The notes under the pieces were generated by a model that was not told where the DNA came from, did not search any database, and saw only the letters and a list, made by a program, of their open reading frames with translations. 64,000 nt of DNA from Phytopseudomonas daroniae (GTDB lineage: Bacteria; Pseudomonadota; Gammaproteobacteria; Pseudomonadales; Pseudomonadaceae): assembly GCF_004327285.1 (NCBI RefSeq), contig NZ_QJUI01000007.1:62001-126000 (forward strand), in the 5' to 3' direction. Within the stretch, counting starts at the first letter, position 1. The number at the start of each line of letters is the position of its first letter. Below, one piece after another: positions 8,259 through 17,114 of the stretch. The position numbers were made by a program, and so were the translations under genes.

Positions 8259-9743
8259 ATGTCTTTGAATCAGCAATTCGTTTTCGGGGCTGACGGCGAT
8301 GGCCAGACAGTCGGGCAATCACTGCGCCTGGCCAACCGCCACGGCCTCATCGCCGGTGCCACGGGTACCGGCAAGACCGTGACCTTGCAGCGTCTGATCG
8401 AGAATTTCAGCGATGCGGGCGTCGCCGTCTTTGCTGCCGATGTGAAGGGCGACCTGTGTGGCCTCGGCGCCGCGGGTGCGCCTCAGGGCAAGATTGCCGA
8501 GCGTATCGCCAGCATGCCCTGGCTGGCGCACAGCCCGACGGCCTATCCGGTCAGCCTGTGGGACGTGCACGGGCAAAGCGGCCATCCGCTGCGCACGACC
8601 CTGAGTGAAATGGGCCCCTTGTTGCTGGGCGCATTGCTGGAGCTCACCGATAGCCAGCAGGCGGCGCTGTATGCCGCGTTCAAGGTGGCCGACCGTGAAG
8701 GGCTGTTGCTACTCGACCTGAAGGATCTCAAGGCGCTGCTGACTCACCTCAAGGAGCAGCCGCAGGTGCTGGGCGCCGATAGCGCGTTGTTCACCACGAC
8801 ATCGTCGCAAGCGTTGTTGCGGCGTCTGGCCAGCCTGGAGCAGCAGGGGGGCGAGGCGCTGTTCGGCGAGCCGGCGCTGCAGCTCGAAGACATCATGCAG
8901 CCGGATCGTGATGGCCGCGGCCGTATTCACCTGCTCGATGCCAGTCGCCTGGTGCATGAGGCACCCAAGGTCTATGCCACCTTCCTGCTATGGCTGTTGG
9001 CTGAGTTGTTCGAGCAACTGCCCGAACGCGGCGATGCCGACAAACCGATCCTGGCGCTGTTCTTCGATGAGGCGCATCTGCTTTTTGCCGATACGCCGAA
9101 GGCCTTGCAGGCGCGGCTGGAGCAGGTGGTGCGGCTGATCCGCTCGAAAGGCGTGGGCGTGTATTTCGTCACCCAGTCGCCGGGCGACCTGCCGGACGAT
9201 GTGCTGGCGCAGCTTGGTTTGCGCATTCAGCATGGCCTGCGGGCATTCACCACACGGGAGCAGAAGGCGCTACGGGCGGTGGCTGATGGGTTTCGTCCCA
9301 ATCCGGCGTTCGATTGTCTGTCGGTGCTGACCGAACTGGGTATCGGTGAAGCCCTGGTGGGAACACTGGAGGATAAAGGCACACCAGCAATGGTGCAGCG
9401 TGTCGCCATTGCACCGCCGCAGTCGCGTATTGGGCCGCTGTCGGAGGGTGAGCGCGCTGGCTTGATTCGTCAGTCGCCGTTGGCCGGTCGTTACGACAAG
9501 CCCTTTGACCGGGAGTCGGCTTACGAGATTCTGACCGCACGCGCGGCCCAGGCGAGTGAGCAGGTTCAGGCGGGCAAGGAGGCACCGTCTACCACCAGCG
9601 TGGCCGGCGAGTTTCTCGGTGGGTTGGCCGGCCAGGCGGTGAAAAGTGCCATGCGCCAGGTCGCCAATCAGCTCGGTCGGCAGCTGGTTCGGGGCTTGAT
9701 GGGGTCTTTACTGGGCGGCAAGTCCACATCCAAGCGGCGCTGA
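8259..9743 (+). CDS. HerA-like ATPase/helicase, DUF853 family
   Basis: The product is 494 residues from ATG 8259 (MSLNQQFVFGADGDGQTVGQ) with AAGGGA at a good distance. The frame is open further upstream, but that part has no family character. Walker A is GATGTGKT (about residues 34-41) and Walker B is ALFFDEAHLLFAD (about 265-277). The late TSPGDLPDD-type and arginine-rich elements follow. The C-terminus is a glycine- and arginine-rich tail. DUF853/YjgR proteins are HerA-FtsK superfamily NTPases of unknown physiological role. It is followed by a convergent small gene. Confidence 0.92.
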   Translation: MSLNQQFVFGADGDGQTVGQSLRLANRHGLIAGATGTGKTVTLQRLIENFSDAGVAVFAADVKGDLCGLGAAGAPQGKIAERIASMPWLAHSPTAYPVSLWDVHGQSGHPLRTTLSEMGPLLLGALLELTDSQQAALYAAFKVADREGLLLLDLKDLKALLTHLKEQPQVLGADSALFTTTSSQALLRRLASLEQQGGEALFGEPALQLEDIMQPDRDGRGRIHLLDASRLVHEAPKVYATFLLWLLAELFEQLPERGDADKPILALFFDEAHLLFADTPKALQARLEQVVRLIRSKGVGVYFVTQSPGDLPDDVLAQLGLRIQHGLRAFTTREQKALRAVADGFRPNPAFDCLSVLTELGIGEALVGTLEDKGTPAMVQRVAIAPPQSRIGPLSEGERAGLIRQSPLAGRYDKPFDRESAYEILTARAAQASEQVQAGKEAPSTTSVAGEFLGGLAGQAVKSAMRQVANQLGRQLVRGLMGSLLGGKSTSKRR

Positions 9744-9791
9744 GTCAGCCGTGCCGGGGGGCTTGCGCGCTAGCCGGCATTGACCAGGTCG

Positions 9792-10028
9792 TCAGGCGCT
9801 GGCGTTTTCGGCCCTGGCTTCAGCCTTGCTGGACAAGTCTTTCTCGATCTTTTCGATTTCTTTATCGAATGCCTGATCGAGCAGGCTGGCTCGCTTGCGC
9901 CACGGCTTGCGTTCCGGATCCGGTTGGGCGGCGTAAGTGATGACCTCACCGCCGTATACATCCTTGTAACGCTGCGCCTGGCGCTCGAGTTCGGCGCGCA
10001 GTTCGTCTTTCGTCACGATAGTACCCAT
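9792..10028 (-). CDS. Small charged alpha-helical protein (78 aa)
   Basis: The preferred start is ATG 10028 (MGTIVTKDELRAELERQAQR). A longer frame to 10091 adds a proline-rich stretch that looks non-coding. Most of the protein is predicted amphipathic helix rich in Lys, Glu and Arg, ending IEKIEKDLSSKAEARAENAS. No signal peptide or membrane segment is present. It is convergent with the HerA-like gene. No clear Shine-Dalgarno sequence is seen, so the exact start is uncertain. Function unknown. Confidence 0.65.
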   Translation of the reverse strand: MGTIVTKDELRAELERQAQRYKDVYGGEVITYAAQPDPERKPWRKRASLLDQAFDKEIEKIEKDLSSKAEARAENASA

Positions 10029-10229
10029 GATTTCTGATAAGGAGAGGGGCGACAACGTAAGACCGGGCGGTCTTACTGATACGGTCGCCACATCTGTTTG
10101 AAACGTTTACCCCACCAAAGTTCCGGTTATTCGCGGCACGCGCGGCCGGAGATAGGGTAAGGCGGTTGATTATCGCCAAAGTACATCGAAAGTCCAGTAC
10201 CGTCGTCGCAGGATGTGACCGGTGTTGCT

Positions 10230-11102
10230 TCAGGTCAGCGGGTTGTATTGCAGGCTGAAAGTCAGGCTGTGGCTCTGCCCCCTGCATAACAGCACCAGTC
10301 CCGGTTTGCCGGGCATATGGTGGGCGTTGACCGGGTGACTGACTGGCTCGAAGCAGAAGAACGGCATCTGTTCGGGGCAGAACAGCAGGTACAGGCCGCT
10401 GCCTTCTGCACTGATATCCAGGCTGTAGCCGGCGTCGGGCTGCAGAATGCGCGCCTGGCCATTCCAGTCGGTAAAGGCGTTGTCGGTGTGTTGCAGTGGC
10501 AGATCGCGCTCTTCGGCGAAATTCCAGTCTGCCGGTAATTCGCTGAGATGGGTCGGCAGGCTGTCACTGCCGCATTGCCAGACTTGTTCTGCACGAGCCT
10601 GCAAGCGGGTGTTTGGCAGGCGTGGGAAGTAGGGATGCAGGCCCAGGCCATGCCACATCGGGGCGTCAGCCATATGGGTGACCTGCAGGTGGATGTCCAG
10701 GCGGCCTTCGTGCAGACGAATCCGTTGCTGCGCGATATAGGCGAACGGTATCTGGCTTTCCAGGCGCAACAGGGCCGAAACTTCGTTGTGCTCGACCACT
10801 TGCCAGGGTTGCTGCCAGGCGCTGCCATGAATCGGCATGGGTGAGTTGTCTGCGTTGGCTTCCAGAGCGAGCCAGCCTTGCGGGTTATCGAAGCCGCCAT
10901 CGCTGATACGGTTCGACCAGGGGGCCAGCGGGTAGCAGCCGAGCCGGCGAGGAGTGCCAGCCTGCAAGGCCTGCTCATCGCTAGGGCGCAGCAAAGGCTG
11001 ACCGCTGTCCTTGACCGTCCAGTTGGCGATGCTGCCGCCGGTCTGCGGCGCCAGCGTGAGGCGGGTGAAGCGATCCTGCAGATGCAAGGTGTCGAGCGGC
11101 AT
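10230..11102 (-). CDS. Aldose 1-epimerase family protein (mutarotase)
   Basis: The 290-residue protein carries the family elements LGCYPLAPWSNRISDG (about 54-69, conserved Asn-Arg), the catalytic-His block MWHGLGLHPYFPR (about 148-160) and the catalytic-Glu block FFCFEPVSHPVNA (about 252-264). Mutarotases interconvert alpha and beta anomers. It is divergent from the FadR-type regulator at 11217, and a copy of the 13-bp uronate operator (11157-11169) lies between them. A role as uronate or galactose mutarotase feeding uronate dehydrogenase is therefore plausible inference. Substrate not provable from sequence. Confidence 0.9.
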   Translation of the reverse strand: MPLDTLHLQDRFTRLTLAPQTGGSIANWTVKDSGQPLLRPSDEQALQAGTPRRLGCYPLAPWSNRISDGGFDNPQGWLALEANADNSPMPIHGSAWQQPWQVVEHNEVSALLRLESQIPFAYIAQQRIRLHEGRLDIHLQVTHMADAPMWHGLGLHPYFPRLPNTRLQARAEQVWQCGSDSLPTHLSELPADWNFAEERDLPLQHTDNAFTDWNGQARILQPDAGYSLDISAEGSGLYLLFCPEQMPFFCFEPVSHPVNAHHMPGKPGLVLLCRGQSHSLTFSLQYNPLT

Positions 11103-11156
11103 GGTGCGGTACCTGTGCAGTTAACGAGTCATTTGCCGGAGATAAACGAAGAACGT

Positions 11157-11169
11157 GTCATCATACAAC
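11157..11169. promoter_or_regulatory. Regulon operator site A (12/13 match to GTTRTCRTAYRAC)
   Basis: The sequence GTCATCATACAAC matches the consensus in 12 of 13 positions. It lies 54 bp upstream of the aldose epimerase start and 48 bp upstream of the FadR-type regulator start, placed for divergent control and autoregulation. Confidence 0.6.
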
Positions 11170-11216
11170 CGCCTGATATATGATGCAGTTTGGCTATCCA
11201 GACGATAATGATTGCT

Positions 11217-11972
11217 ATGGAAAATCAGAACACGCCGCCACGCGCGCGACGCAAGCATCGCAGCCTGGCTCAGGAGTTGGTCGCGGAGCTTTCCCAGCGC
11301 ATTCGCGATGGGGTGATCAAGCGTGGCGATAAATTGCCGACCGAGTCGGCGATCATGGAAGAGCAGGGCGTCAGCCGTACCGTGGTGCGCGAAGCACTGT
11401 CGCGGTTGCAGGCTTCCGGCCTGGTAGAAACCCGCCATGGCATTGGCACCTTCGTACTGGACATGCCGAACCCTGGTGGCTTCCGTATCGACCCGGCGAC
11501 CATCGTCACGCTGCGTGAAGTGCTGGCAGTGCTCGAGCTGCGTATCAGCCTGGAAGTGGAGTCGGCTGGCCTGGCTGCCCAGCGGCGTACCGCCGAGCAA
11601 CTGGCGTCGATGCGCCAGGCGCTCGATGCGTTGAATGAAGGCGCGGCCCATGAAAGCGATGCGGTATCGTCCGATTTCCAGTTCCACCTGCAGATCGCCC
11701 ACGCGACCGGCAACCGCTACTTCACTGACATCATGAGTCATCTGGGTACCAGCATCATTCCACGTACCCGGCTGAACTCGGCACGTATCGCCCACGATGA
11801 TCATGCTCACTACATGGCGCGCCTGGAGCGTGAGCATGAGCAGATCTACGAAGCGATTGCTCGCCAGGACTCCGACGCCGCTCGTGCCGCCATGCGGCTG
11901 CACCTGACCAACAGCCGCGAGCGGCTGCGTCAGGCCCATGAGGCAGCGGAAGTGGTCGTCAAGCAAGCCTGA
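11217..11972 (+). CDS. GntR/FadR-family transcriptional regulator (likely uronate regulon regulator)
   Basis: The product is 251 residues from ATG 11217 (MENQNTPPRARRKHRSLAQE). The winged-helix GntR domain occupies about residues 16-85, with GDKLPTESAIMEEQGVSRTVVREAL and GLVETRHGIGTFV. The FCD ligand domain follows (about 100-235), with metal-binding His candidates in FQFHLQIAHATGN and MRLHLTNS. FadR-subfamily regulators of sugar acids typically repress catabolic operons and are released by the acid. It is the only FadR-type regulator in the island and has operator site A in its promoter, so it is the best candidate reader of the GTTRTCRTAYRAC sites. Confidence 0.9.
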   Translation: MENQNTPPRARRKHRSLAQELVAELSQRIRDGVIKRGDKLPTESAIMEEQGVSRTVVREALSRLQASGLVETRHGIGTFVLDMPNPGGFRIDPATIVTLREVLAVLELRISLEVESAGLAAQRRTAEQLASMRQALDALNEGAAHESDAVSSDFQFHLQIAHATGNRYFTDIMSHLGTSIIPRTRLNSARIAHDDHAHYMARLEREHEQIYEAIARQDSDAARAAMRLHLTNSRERLRQAHEAAEVVVKQA

Positions 11973-12217
11973 GTCTTGCAAGTCAGAGACGCCCTTTAGA
12001 ATTCGTCTAGCTGGAAGGCTGGCCCGCAGGGTGAGCTTCAGCGAGTAAAAACAGGCGGAGCGGTTGGCGTCGCGGGCGACTTTGTAAGTGAGCATGACTC
12101 GCTCCTTCGGAGCCGCACTAAGAGTGCGTTAGCCGCAAACGGCCCCCTGATCGGACTGGCGCACCAGCCTGCTCCTAACGCTGCAGGGCCGATGCGCAAC
12201 TGATCGTAGACAGACTC

Positions 12218-13129
12218 TCAGGCATCCTTGCGATACGTCAGCAGTACGATCCCCGCCAGCACGATCGCGCCGCCGATCATCTGCATACCGCTCAATATCT
12301 GATCCAGCAGCAGCCAGCCGAACAGCAGCGTGGCAATCGGCTCCATGTTCATCACCGGTGCGTTCTTGGCCATGTTCAGGCGCGGTACGGTGACGAACAG
12401 CATGCAGAAGGCGATGCCGTAGAGCAGTACCAGGGCGCCCAGTGCCATCCAGCCGGTGGAGTTGCCTGGCAGGTTCATGCCGCCGGGAATCAGGTCGGCG
12501 CTGCCGGCGATGGCCATGCTGCTGAACACGATCATCAGGGTCAGCATGCTGCGCACCGAGCCGCGCAGGCTCGACAGCTTGTGGTCGGTGATCCACAGTG
12601 CGCAGGCGAACACGCAGGCGGCCAGGAACGACACGCTCACTCCAACCACCCATTCCGGGCCGGCCGGCTCGCTGGCGTTCAGGCGTGCGGGCAGATCCAG
12701 GGCGAACACCAGGCCCACCAGGATCAGGCCCATGAGCATTACCGTGCGACGCGTCGGCGCCGAGCCACCCAGTGCCCAGGTGAGCAGAGCAAGGATGATC
12801 GGGAAGGTGTTGCCGATCAGCAGCGCCAGCGCCACTGGAATGCGCGCCACGGCGGAGTACAGGCAAATGCTCTGGGTGGCGATCAGCAGGCCCAGCAGCA
12901 ATTGCCAGCGCCAGGTGCCCGGAGGCATCTGCAGAGCCTGGCGTTGCCAGAGCACGATGCCCAGCAGCACCAGCATGGTTACACCGGAACGGCACAGAAT
13001 CGCCAGCAGCAGGCCGGTGTCGTTGTCGAATGCGATACGTGCAGCGATGTGGTTGCCGGCGAAGGAGCAGGCCAGCAGAGCCAGTAGCAGCACAGCGATG
13101 TGGCGGGGAAACAGGGCAGGAGAGGTCAT
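12218..13129 (-). CDS. DMT superfamily EamA-type transporter
   Basis: The 303-residue protein has about ten membrane segments in two EamA repeats, beginning IAVLLLALLACSFAGNHIAARIAF. The second half starts near residue 160, and the ending LLTYRKDA is basic. EamA proteins export amino acids or metabolites; the substrate is unknown. The TRAP-operon terminator lies just upstream of its promoter region, so it is probably transcribed separately despite sharing strand with the uronate operon. The 245-bp gap 11973-12217 between it and the regulator shows only short hairpins (for example 12115-12127) and no supported gene. Confidence 0.88.
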   Translation of the reverse strand: MTSPALFPRHIAVLLLALLACSFAGNHIAARIAFDNDTGLLLAILCRSGVTMLVLLGIVLWQRQALQMPPGTWRWQLLLGLLIATQSICLYSAVARIPVALALLIGNTFPIILALLTWALGGSAPTRRTVMLMGLILVGLVFALDLPARLNASEPAGPEWVVGVSVSFLAACVFACALWITDHKLSSLRGSVRSMLTLMIVFSSMAIAGSADLIPGGMNLPGNSTGWMALGALVLLYGIAFCMLFVTVPRLNMAKNAPVMNMEPIATLLFGWLLLDQILSGMQMIGGAIVLAGIVLLTYRKDA

Positions 13130-13196
13130 GGCAGCAATTTCCGTATCGTGTTTAGCCTTGAGCGCCTGACGGTTTGGTGGCCGTTCTCGCTGCGCT

Positions 13197-13234
13197 AAAA
13201 AAACGGCGGGTCATGTGAAACACATGACCCGCCG
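13197..13234 (-). terminator. Rho-independent terminator of the udh-uxuL-dctPQM operon
   Basis: A 14-bp perfect stem (13204-13217 with 13221-13234, arm CGGCGGGTCATGTG) with a three-base loop is followed on the minus strand by a run of T (A-run 13197-13203 on plus). It lies 14 bp past the dctM stop. Confidence 0.88.
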
Positions 13235-13248
13235 CGGGTGTAGCAGTA

Positions 13249-14529
13249 TCAGAGTACGACGCTAGGCAGCCACAGCGAGATTGCCGGGATGTAGGTTACA
13301 GCCATCAGAACCATGAACAGAGCGGCGTAGAACGGCAGCAGCGCCTTCACTGTCGCTTCGATGGTCACTTTGCCGATCGCGGCACCCACGAACAGTACCG
13401 CCCCAACGGGTGGTGTGATCAAACCGATGCCCAGGTTGACCAGCATGATCATGCCGAAATGCACCGGGTCGACTCCGAAGGAGGTCACCACTGGCAGCAG
13501 GATCGGGGTGAGGATCAGGATCAGCGGTGCCATGTCCATCAACGTGCCGAGTACCAGCAGCATGAAGTTGACGCACATCAGGATCACGTAACGGTTGTCC
13601 GAGAAGGCCAGGAACGCGGTAGTGATCTTCGAAGGAATCTGCATCAGCGTCATGATGTAGCCGAACGCCGCCGCGAAGGCGATGAGGATCATCACGATCG
13701 ACAGTGTGCGCACGGTGCGATGCAGCATCTTCGGCAGTTCGCGCCACTTGTAGTCGCGGTAGATGAACATGGTGACGAAGAACGCCCAGATCACCGCCAC
13801 AGCCGCGGACTCGGTGGCGGTGAACACGCCAGAGAGGATGCCGCCGAGGATGATGACCATGGTCATCAGGCCCCACAGCGCTTCGACGCAGATCTTGATC
13901 GCCTGACGCAGCGGGATCACTTCACCTTTCGGATAGTTGCGCTTCTTGGCGAACCACAGGCACAGAGTGGCCATGGTTGCACTCATCAGCAAACCTGGGC
14001 CGATACCTGCCATGAACAGCGCGGCGATTGACACTGTGCCACCAGCGGCCAGCGAGTAGATTACCGAGTTGTGGCTGGGCGGGGTAAGCAGTGCCTGTAC
14101 CGAGCCGGAAACGGTCACGGCGGTGGCGAATTCACGTGGATAGCCCTTTTTCTCCATTTCCGGAATCAGCACCGAACCCACCGACGCGGTGTCGGCCAAG
14201 GACGAGCCGGAGATGGCACCAAAGAAGGTGGACGCGGTGATGTTCACCAGCGACAGGCCGCCGCGTACGAAACCGACAAGTACGCCGGCGAAGGCCACCA
14301 GGCGCCGAGCCATGCCGCCTTCGGCCATGATTGCACCGGCCAGCACGAAGAATGGAATGGCAAGCAGAGAAAATTTGTTCACGCCACCGGCGATCTGGAT
14401 CATCACGGCGTGCAGAGGGATATCGATCCACCAGGCGCCAATAAGGGCTGCGATGCCGAGAGAGTAAGCGACGGGGACGCGTAGCAGGATCAGGACGATG
14501 AAGCTGCCTAAGAGAATGGCGGCATCCAT
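13249..14529 (-). CDS. dctM: TRAP transporter large permease (DctM)
   Basis: The 426-residue protein has about 12 membrane helices. Typical DctM features are visible: the start IVLILLRVPVAYSLGIAALIG, the block FSLLAIPFFVLAGAIMAEGGMARRL (about 53-77), and ISGSSLADTASVGSVLIPEM near residue 110. The C-terminal half has the TPPVGAVLFVGAAIGK block (about 373-388). It forms the ion-coupled channel of a tripartite ATP-independent periplasmic transporter with DctQ. It overlaps dctQ by one base (TAATG), indicating coupling. In an operon headed by udh the substrate is most likely a hexuronate or aldarate. Confidence 0.95.
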   Translation of the reverse strand: MDAAILLGSFIVLILLRVPVAYSLGIAALIGAWWIDIPLHAVMIQIAGGVNKFSLLAIPFFVLAGAIMAEGGMARRLVAFAGVLVGFVRGGLSLVNITASTFFGAISGSSLADTASVGSVLIPEMEKKGYPREFATAVTVSGSVQALLTPPSHNSVIYSLAAGGTVSIAALFMAGIGPGLLMSATMATLCLWFAKKRNYPKGEVIPLRQAIKICVEALWGLMTMVIILGGILSGVFTATESAAVAVIWAFFVTMFIYRDYKWRELPKMLHRTVRTLSIVMILIAFAAAFGYIMTLMQIPSKITTAFLAFSDNRYVILMCVNFMLLVLGTLMDMAPLILILTPILLPVVTSFGVDPVHFGMIMLVNLGIGLITPPVGAVLFVGAAIGKVTIEATVKALLPFYAALFMVLMAVTYIPAISLWLPSVVL

Positions 14530-15056
14530 TACACGGCCTCCTTGGAGTCTTCGATATGCTCGAAATCAACGACTCGACGTTTGTTCTGATCGCCGTATAG
14601 CAATTGCTCGATGACGAACATAAGGGTGATGAATCCACCCAGCGGAATCGGTAGGTAGCTGATGCCAACATTTACCGAAGGAAGGGTGCTCAGATACTGA
14701 TGCCAAGTCGCAGCGCAGAGCTTGTAACCCCAGATCAGCATGAACAGCGCAACCGCTCCCATGGTCAGGCGCACGAATAGAGTGATCAGCGGTGCCAGGG
14801 TTTGTGGCAGGCGATCGGTCAGCGAAGTCACAGCCATGTGAGCGCCAGCGCGGTAGCTGGCGGCGGCACCGACGAAGGTGAACAGCACCATCAGCAGGAT
14901 GGAGATAGGCTCGGGCCAGCCCAATCCTTGACCCAGCACGTAACGACTAAATACGCCCCAGGGGATGATCGTGGCCATGATCACGATTGCCAGGCCGGCG
15001 GTAGCGATACAGGCACGGTAGATGGCGTCGTTGACGCCTAGAACCAGGTTTTTCAT
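14529..15056 (-). CDS. dctQ: TRAP transporter small permease (DctQ)
   Basis: The 175-residue protein has four membrane helices. The family block WPEPISILLMVLFTFVGAAASYRAGAHMAV lies around residues 43-72, with the typical Arg and His in helix 2-3. It partners DctM in the membrane. The C-terminus is charged (NKRRVVDFEHIEDSKEA). It is the only small permease in the window, so it must serve whichever of the two DctP paralogues is used, unless other permeases exist elsewhere. Confidence 0.94.
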   Translation of the reverse strand: MKNLVLGVNDAIYRACIATAGLAIVIMATIIPWGVFSRYVLGQGLGWPEPISILLMVLFTFVGAAASYRAGAHMAVTSLTDRLPQTLAPLITLFVRLTMGAVALFMLIWGYKLCAATWHQYLSTLPSVNVGISYLPIPLGGFITLMFVIEQLLYGDQNKRRVVDFEHIEDSKEAV

Positions 15057-15072
15057 GAGACTTCACCGGATT

Positions 15073-15103
15073 GCATGGAGCCGGCAATACGCCGACTCCA
15101 TGC
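15073..15103 (-). terminator. Intercistronic hairpin between dctP and dctQ
   Basis: An 8-bp outer stem (GCATGGAG with CTCCATGC) and a 4-bp inner stem (CGGC with GCCG) are separated by one mismatch and close on a five-base loop. There is no T-run, so it is more likely an mRNA-stabilising or attenuating element that keeps the binding protein more abundant than the permease than a full terminator. Confidence 0.55.
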
Positions 15104-15118
15104 GCTTGCGCGAGAGGA

Positions 15119-16093
15119 TTACTGAACGGCTTCGATGCGCTTGATCAGATCGGCGTACTGAACACCGTACTTCTCACGAACCGGAGCGGTCGCTTCGTAG
15201 AACGGTTTGGTGTCCACTTCGATGAACTCGACGCCTTCGGCTTTGAGCTTCTCGTCGCTGGCGGTTTCCTTGGCTACCCACAGGTCACGCTCTTCCAGTT
15301 GTGCTTCCTTGGCCAGTTTCTTGACCAGTGTCTGCTGCTCCGGGGTCAGTTTCTCCCAGGTAGTCTTGGACATCAGCAGTGGCTCGGGCAGGATCAGGTG
15401 GTGAGTCTGGGTGTAGTACTTGGCCACGCGGAAGTGGTTGTGCTCGAGCAGGGTCGGCGAGTTGTTCTCGGCACCGTCGATCACACCGCTCTGCAGGGCG
15501 CTGAAGATTTCACCGGTGTCCATGGCGATGCCGTTGGCACCCATGGCGTTCAGGGTATCGATGAACAGCGGATTGCCGATCACGCGGATTTTCATGCCCT
15601 TCAGGTCTTCCAGCTTACGCACCGGTTTCTTGGTGTAGAGGCTGCGGCTACCGGCTTCCATCCATGCCAGGCCGACCATGTTGAAGTCGGAGTTGGTGAT
15701 GGCATCGAGGATTTCCTGGCCGATTTCACCGTCCACCACTTTGCGCATATGGTCGATGTCGCGGAAGACGAAGGGCATATTGAACACGTTAGTGGCCGGA
15801 ACCACCGGGCCGACCGAACCGAGGCTGACGCGAGTCAGCTGAACGGCGCCGATCTGGGTCTGTTCGATCACTTCCTTCTCGGAACCGAGCACGCCGCCTG
15901 AGAACATACGGCCCTTGATTTCTCCGTTGGTAGCAGCTTCCAGTTTCTTGCCGAGGTTTTCCATCGCCACCACGGTCGGGTAGCCGGCCGGGTGAATTTC
16001 CGCGATCTTCAGGGTCATGTCAGCCTGTGCCAGGCTGGACAGGCCGAAAGCCAGAGGGAGTGCGGCAATGAGCAACTTGCGCTTGAAATTCAT
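15119..16093 (-). CDS. dctP: TRAP transporter substrate-binding protein (DctP), copy 1
   Basis: The 324-residue protein has a clear Sec signal peptide (MNFKRKLLIAALPLAFGLSS, cleavage after AQA at about residue 24). The mature part has DctP-family features, including the IRVIGNPLFIDTLNAMGAN block with the substrate-carboxylate Arg (about residue 172) and QSGVIDGAENNSPTLLEHNH (about 208-227). It binds an acid sugar in the periplasm and passes it to DctQM. A CA-rich Crc/Hfq-type motif overlaps its ribosome-binding region. A paralogue at 20106 shares the same gene length and motifs. Confidence 0.95.
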   Translation of the reverse strand: MNFKRKLLIAALPLAFGLSSLAQADMTLKIAEIHPAGYPTVVAMENLGKKLEAATNGEIKGRMFSGGVLGSEKEVIEQTQIGAVQLTRVSLGSVGPVVPATNVFNMPFVFRDIDHMRKVVDGEIGQEILDAITNSDFNMVGLAWMEAGSRSLYTKKPVRKLEDLKGMKIRVIGNPLFIDTLNAMGANGIAMDTGEIFSALQSGVIDGAENNSPTLLEHNHFRVAKYYTQTHHLILPEPLLMSKTTWEKLTPEQQTLVKKLAKEAQLEERDLWVAKETASDEKLKAEGVEFIEVDTKPFYEATAPVREKYGVQYADLIKRIEAVQ

Positions 16094-16104
16094 GTGAATC
16101 TCCG

Positions 16105-16117
16105 TTTTGTTGTTGTT
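16105..16117 (-). promoter_or_regulatory. CA motif (Crc/Hfq site) upstream of dctP copy 1
   Basis: The minus strand reads AACAACAACAAAA, then CGGAGATTCAC and the ATG. It fits the AANAANAA target of Hfq/Crc and directly abuts the Shine-Dalgarno sequence. Confidence 0.6.
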
Positions 16118-16182
16118 GGTGTGCAGCGTTATGAAGCTCCAGAGTGGCCCGTCGGATCAACGGGTTCCCCAGATGTTGGTAA

Positions 16183-17076
16183 TCAGGACTGGAACGGTGT
16201 TTCTTCAAGGCCACTGACGCCCGGCTGCAGGGCGAACACGCCACCCGCCAGAGGTTGATCGTCCAGGTTGCCGCCCGGGCGAATCGAAGTGACATACAAG
16301 GTATCGAGATTGGGGCCGCCGAAGGCGCACATGGTCGGTTTCTTCACCGGTACGGCCAGAGAGCGGTCGAGGCGACCGGCTGGCGTGAAGCGGTGAATCA
16401 GGCCGGCATCGTTTCCGCAGATCCAGTAGCAGCCTTCGGCATCCACCGCGGCACCATCGGGACGGCCAGGGTAGTCGTTCATGTCGACGAACAGGCGGCG
16501 GTTGTGCGGCGTGCCGCTGTCGATGTCGTAATCGAACGCCCAGATGGCCTGCACCGACGGGTGCGAGTCGGACAGGTACATGGTGCGGCCGTCAGGGCTG
16601 AAGCCCAGGCCATTAGGGACGATCAGGTCGTCCAGCAGCACGGGGAGGGTGGTCTGTCCGGCGCCGTCATAGCGATACAGCGCGCCGACGTTGGCGCCTG
16701 CCGCCATGTCCATGAGCATGCTACCCGTCCAGAAACGGCCCTGGCGGTCGCAACGGCCATCGTTGAAGCGCATGTTGTCGTGGGCGTGGCTGACCTCGAC
16801 CAGGCGTTCGCCGGTCAGGCGGCCGTCATCGCCGGTGCTCAGTTGGAAGATCCCGCTTTGCATGCCGGCGATCCAACTGCCATCAGCGCGCCGGGCGATG
16901 CAGGCGAGCATCTCGTCCGCTTCCCAGCTTTGCGTGGTGGCGTCTGCCAGGTTCCAGCGGTACAGGCGTTTGTTGGGGATATCGGCCCAGTAAAGGGCCT
17001 GATCCTGCACGCTCCACACCGGGCTTTCACCCGTTGCATTGCGGGCATCAAGAATCAGTTCGGCTTGCATGGGCAT
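16183..17076 (-). CDS. uxuL: SMP-30/gluconolactonase-family aldarolactonase (UxuL-like)
   Basis: The 297-residue six-bladed beta-propeller has metal-ligand positions visible as ATGESPVW (Glu17), LIVPNGLGFS (Asn) and MYLSDSH (Asp), the layout of regucalcin and gluconolactonases. In Pseudomonas syringae the gene next to uronate dehydrogenase encodes the galactaro/glucaro-lactonase UxuL, and here it lies 38 bp after udh. It should hydrolyse the aldarolactone made by Udh to galactarate or glucarate in the cytosol. No signal peptide is present, as expected. The start at 17076 is preceded by AAGAGGT and a CA motif. Confidence 0.88.
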   Translation of the reverse strand: MPMQAELILDARNATGESPVWSVQDQALYWADIPNKRLYRWNLADATTQSWEADEMLACIARRADGSWIAGMQSGIFQLSTGDDGRLTGERLVEVSHAHDNMRFNDGRCDRQGRFWTGSMLMDMAAGANVGALYRYDGAGQTTLPVLLDDLIVPNGLGFSPDGRTMYLSDSHPSVQAIWAFDYDIDSGTPHNRRLFVDMNDYPGRPDGAAVDAEGCYWICGNDAGLIHRFTPAGRLDRSLAVPVKKPTMCAFGGPNLDTLYVTSIRPGGNLDDQPLAGGVFALQPGVSGLEETPFQS

Positions 17077-17084
17077 GTCCGACC

Positions 17085-17098
17085 TCTTGTTATTGTTA
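17085..17098 (-). promoter_or_regulatory. CA motif (Crc/Hfq site) upstream of uxuL
   Basis: The minus strand carries AACAATAACAAGAGG immediately 5' of the start region. The motif overlaps the ribosome-binding site, placed to block translation under catabolite repression. Confidence 0.65.
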
Positions 17099-17114
17099 TC
17101 GAAAGGACGAGCTA

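Noticed and set aside
11121..12095. 324-codon minus frame opposite the FadR-type regulator, with a good-looking AAGGAG near its start
   Set aside because: It lies mostly antisense to a clear GntR/FadR gene and shows no domain; only its first 30 codons are outside, and these are unrecognised.
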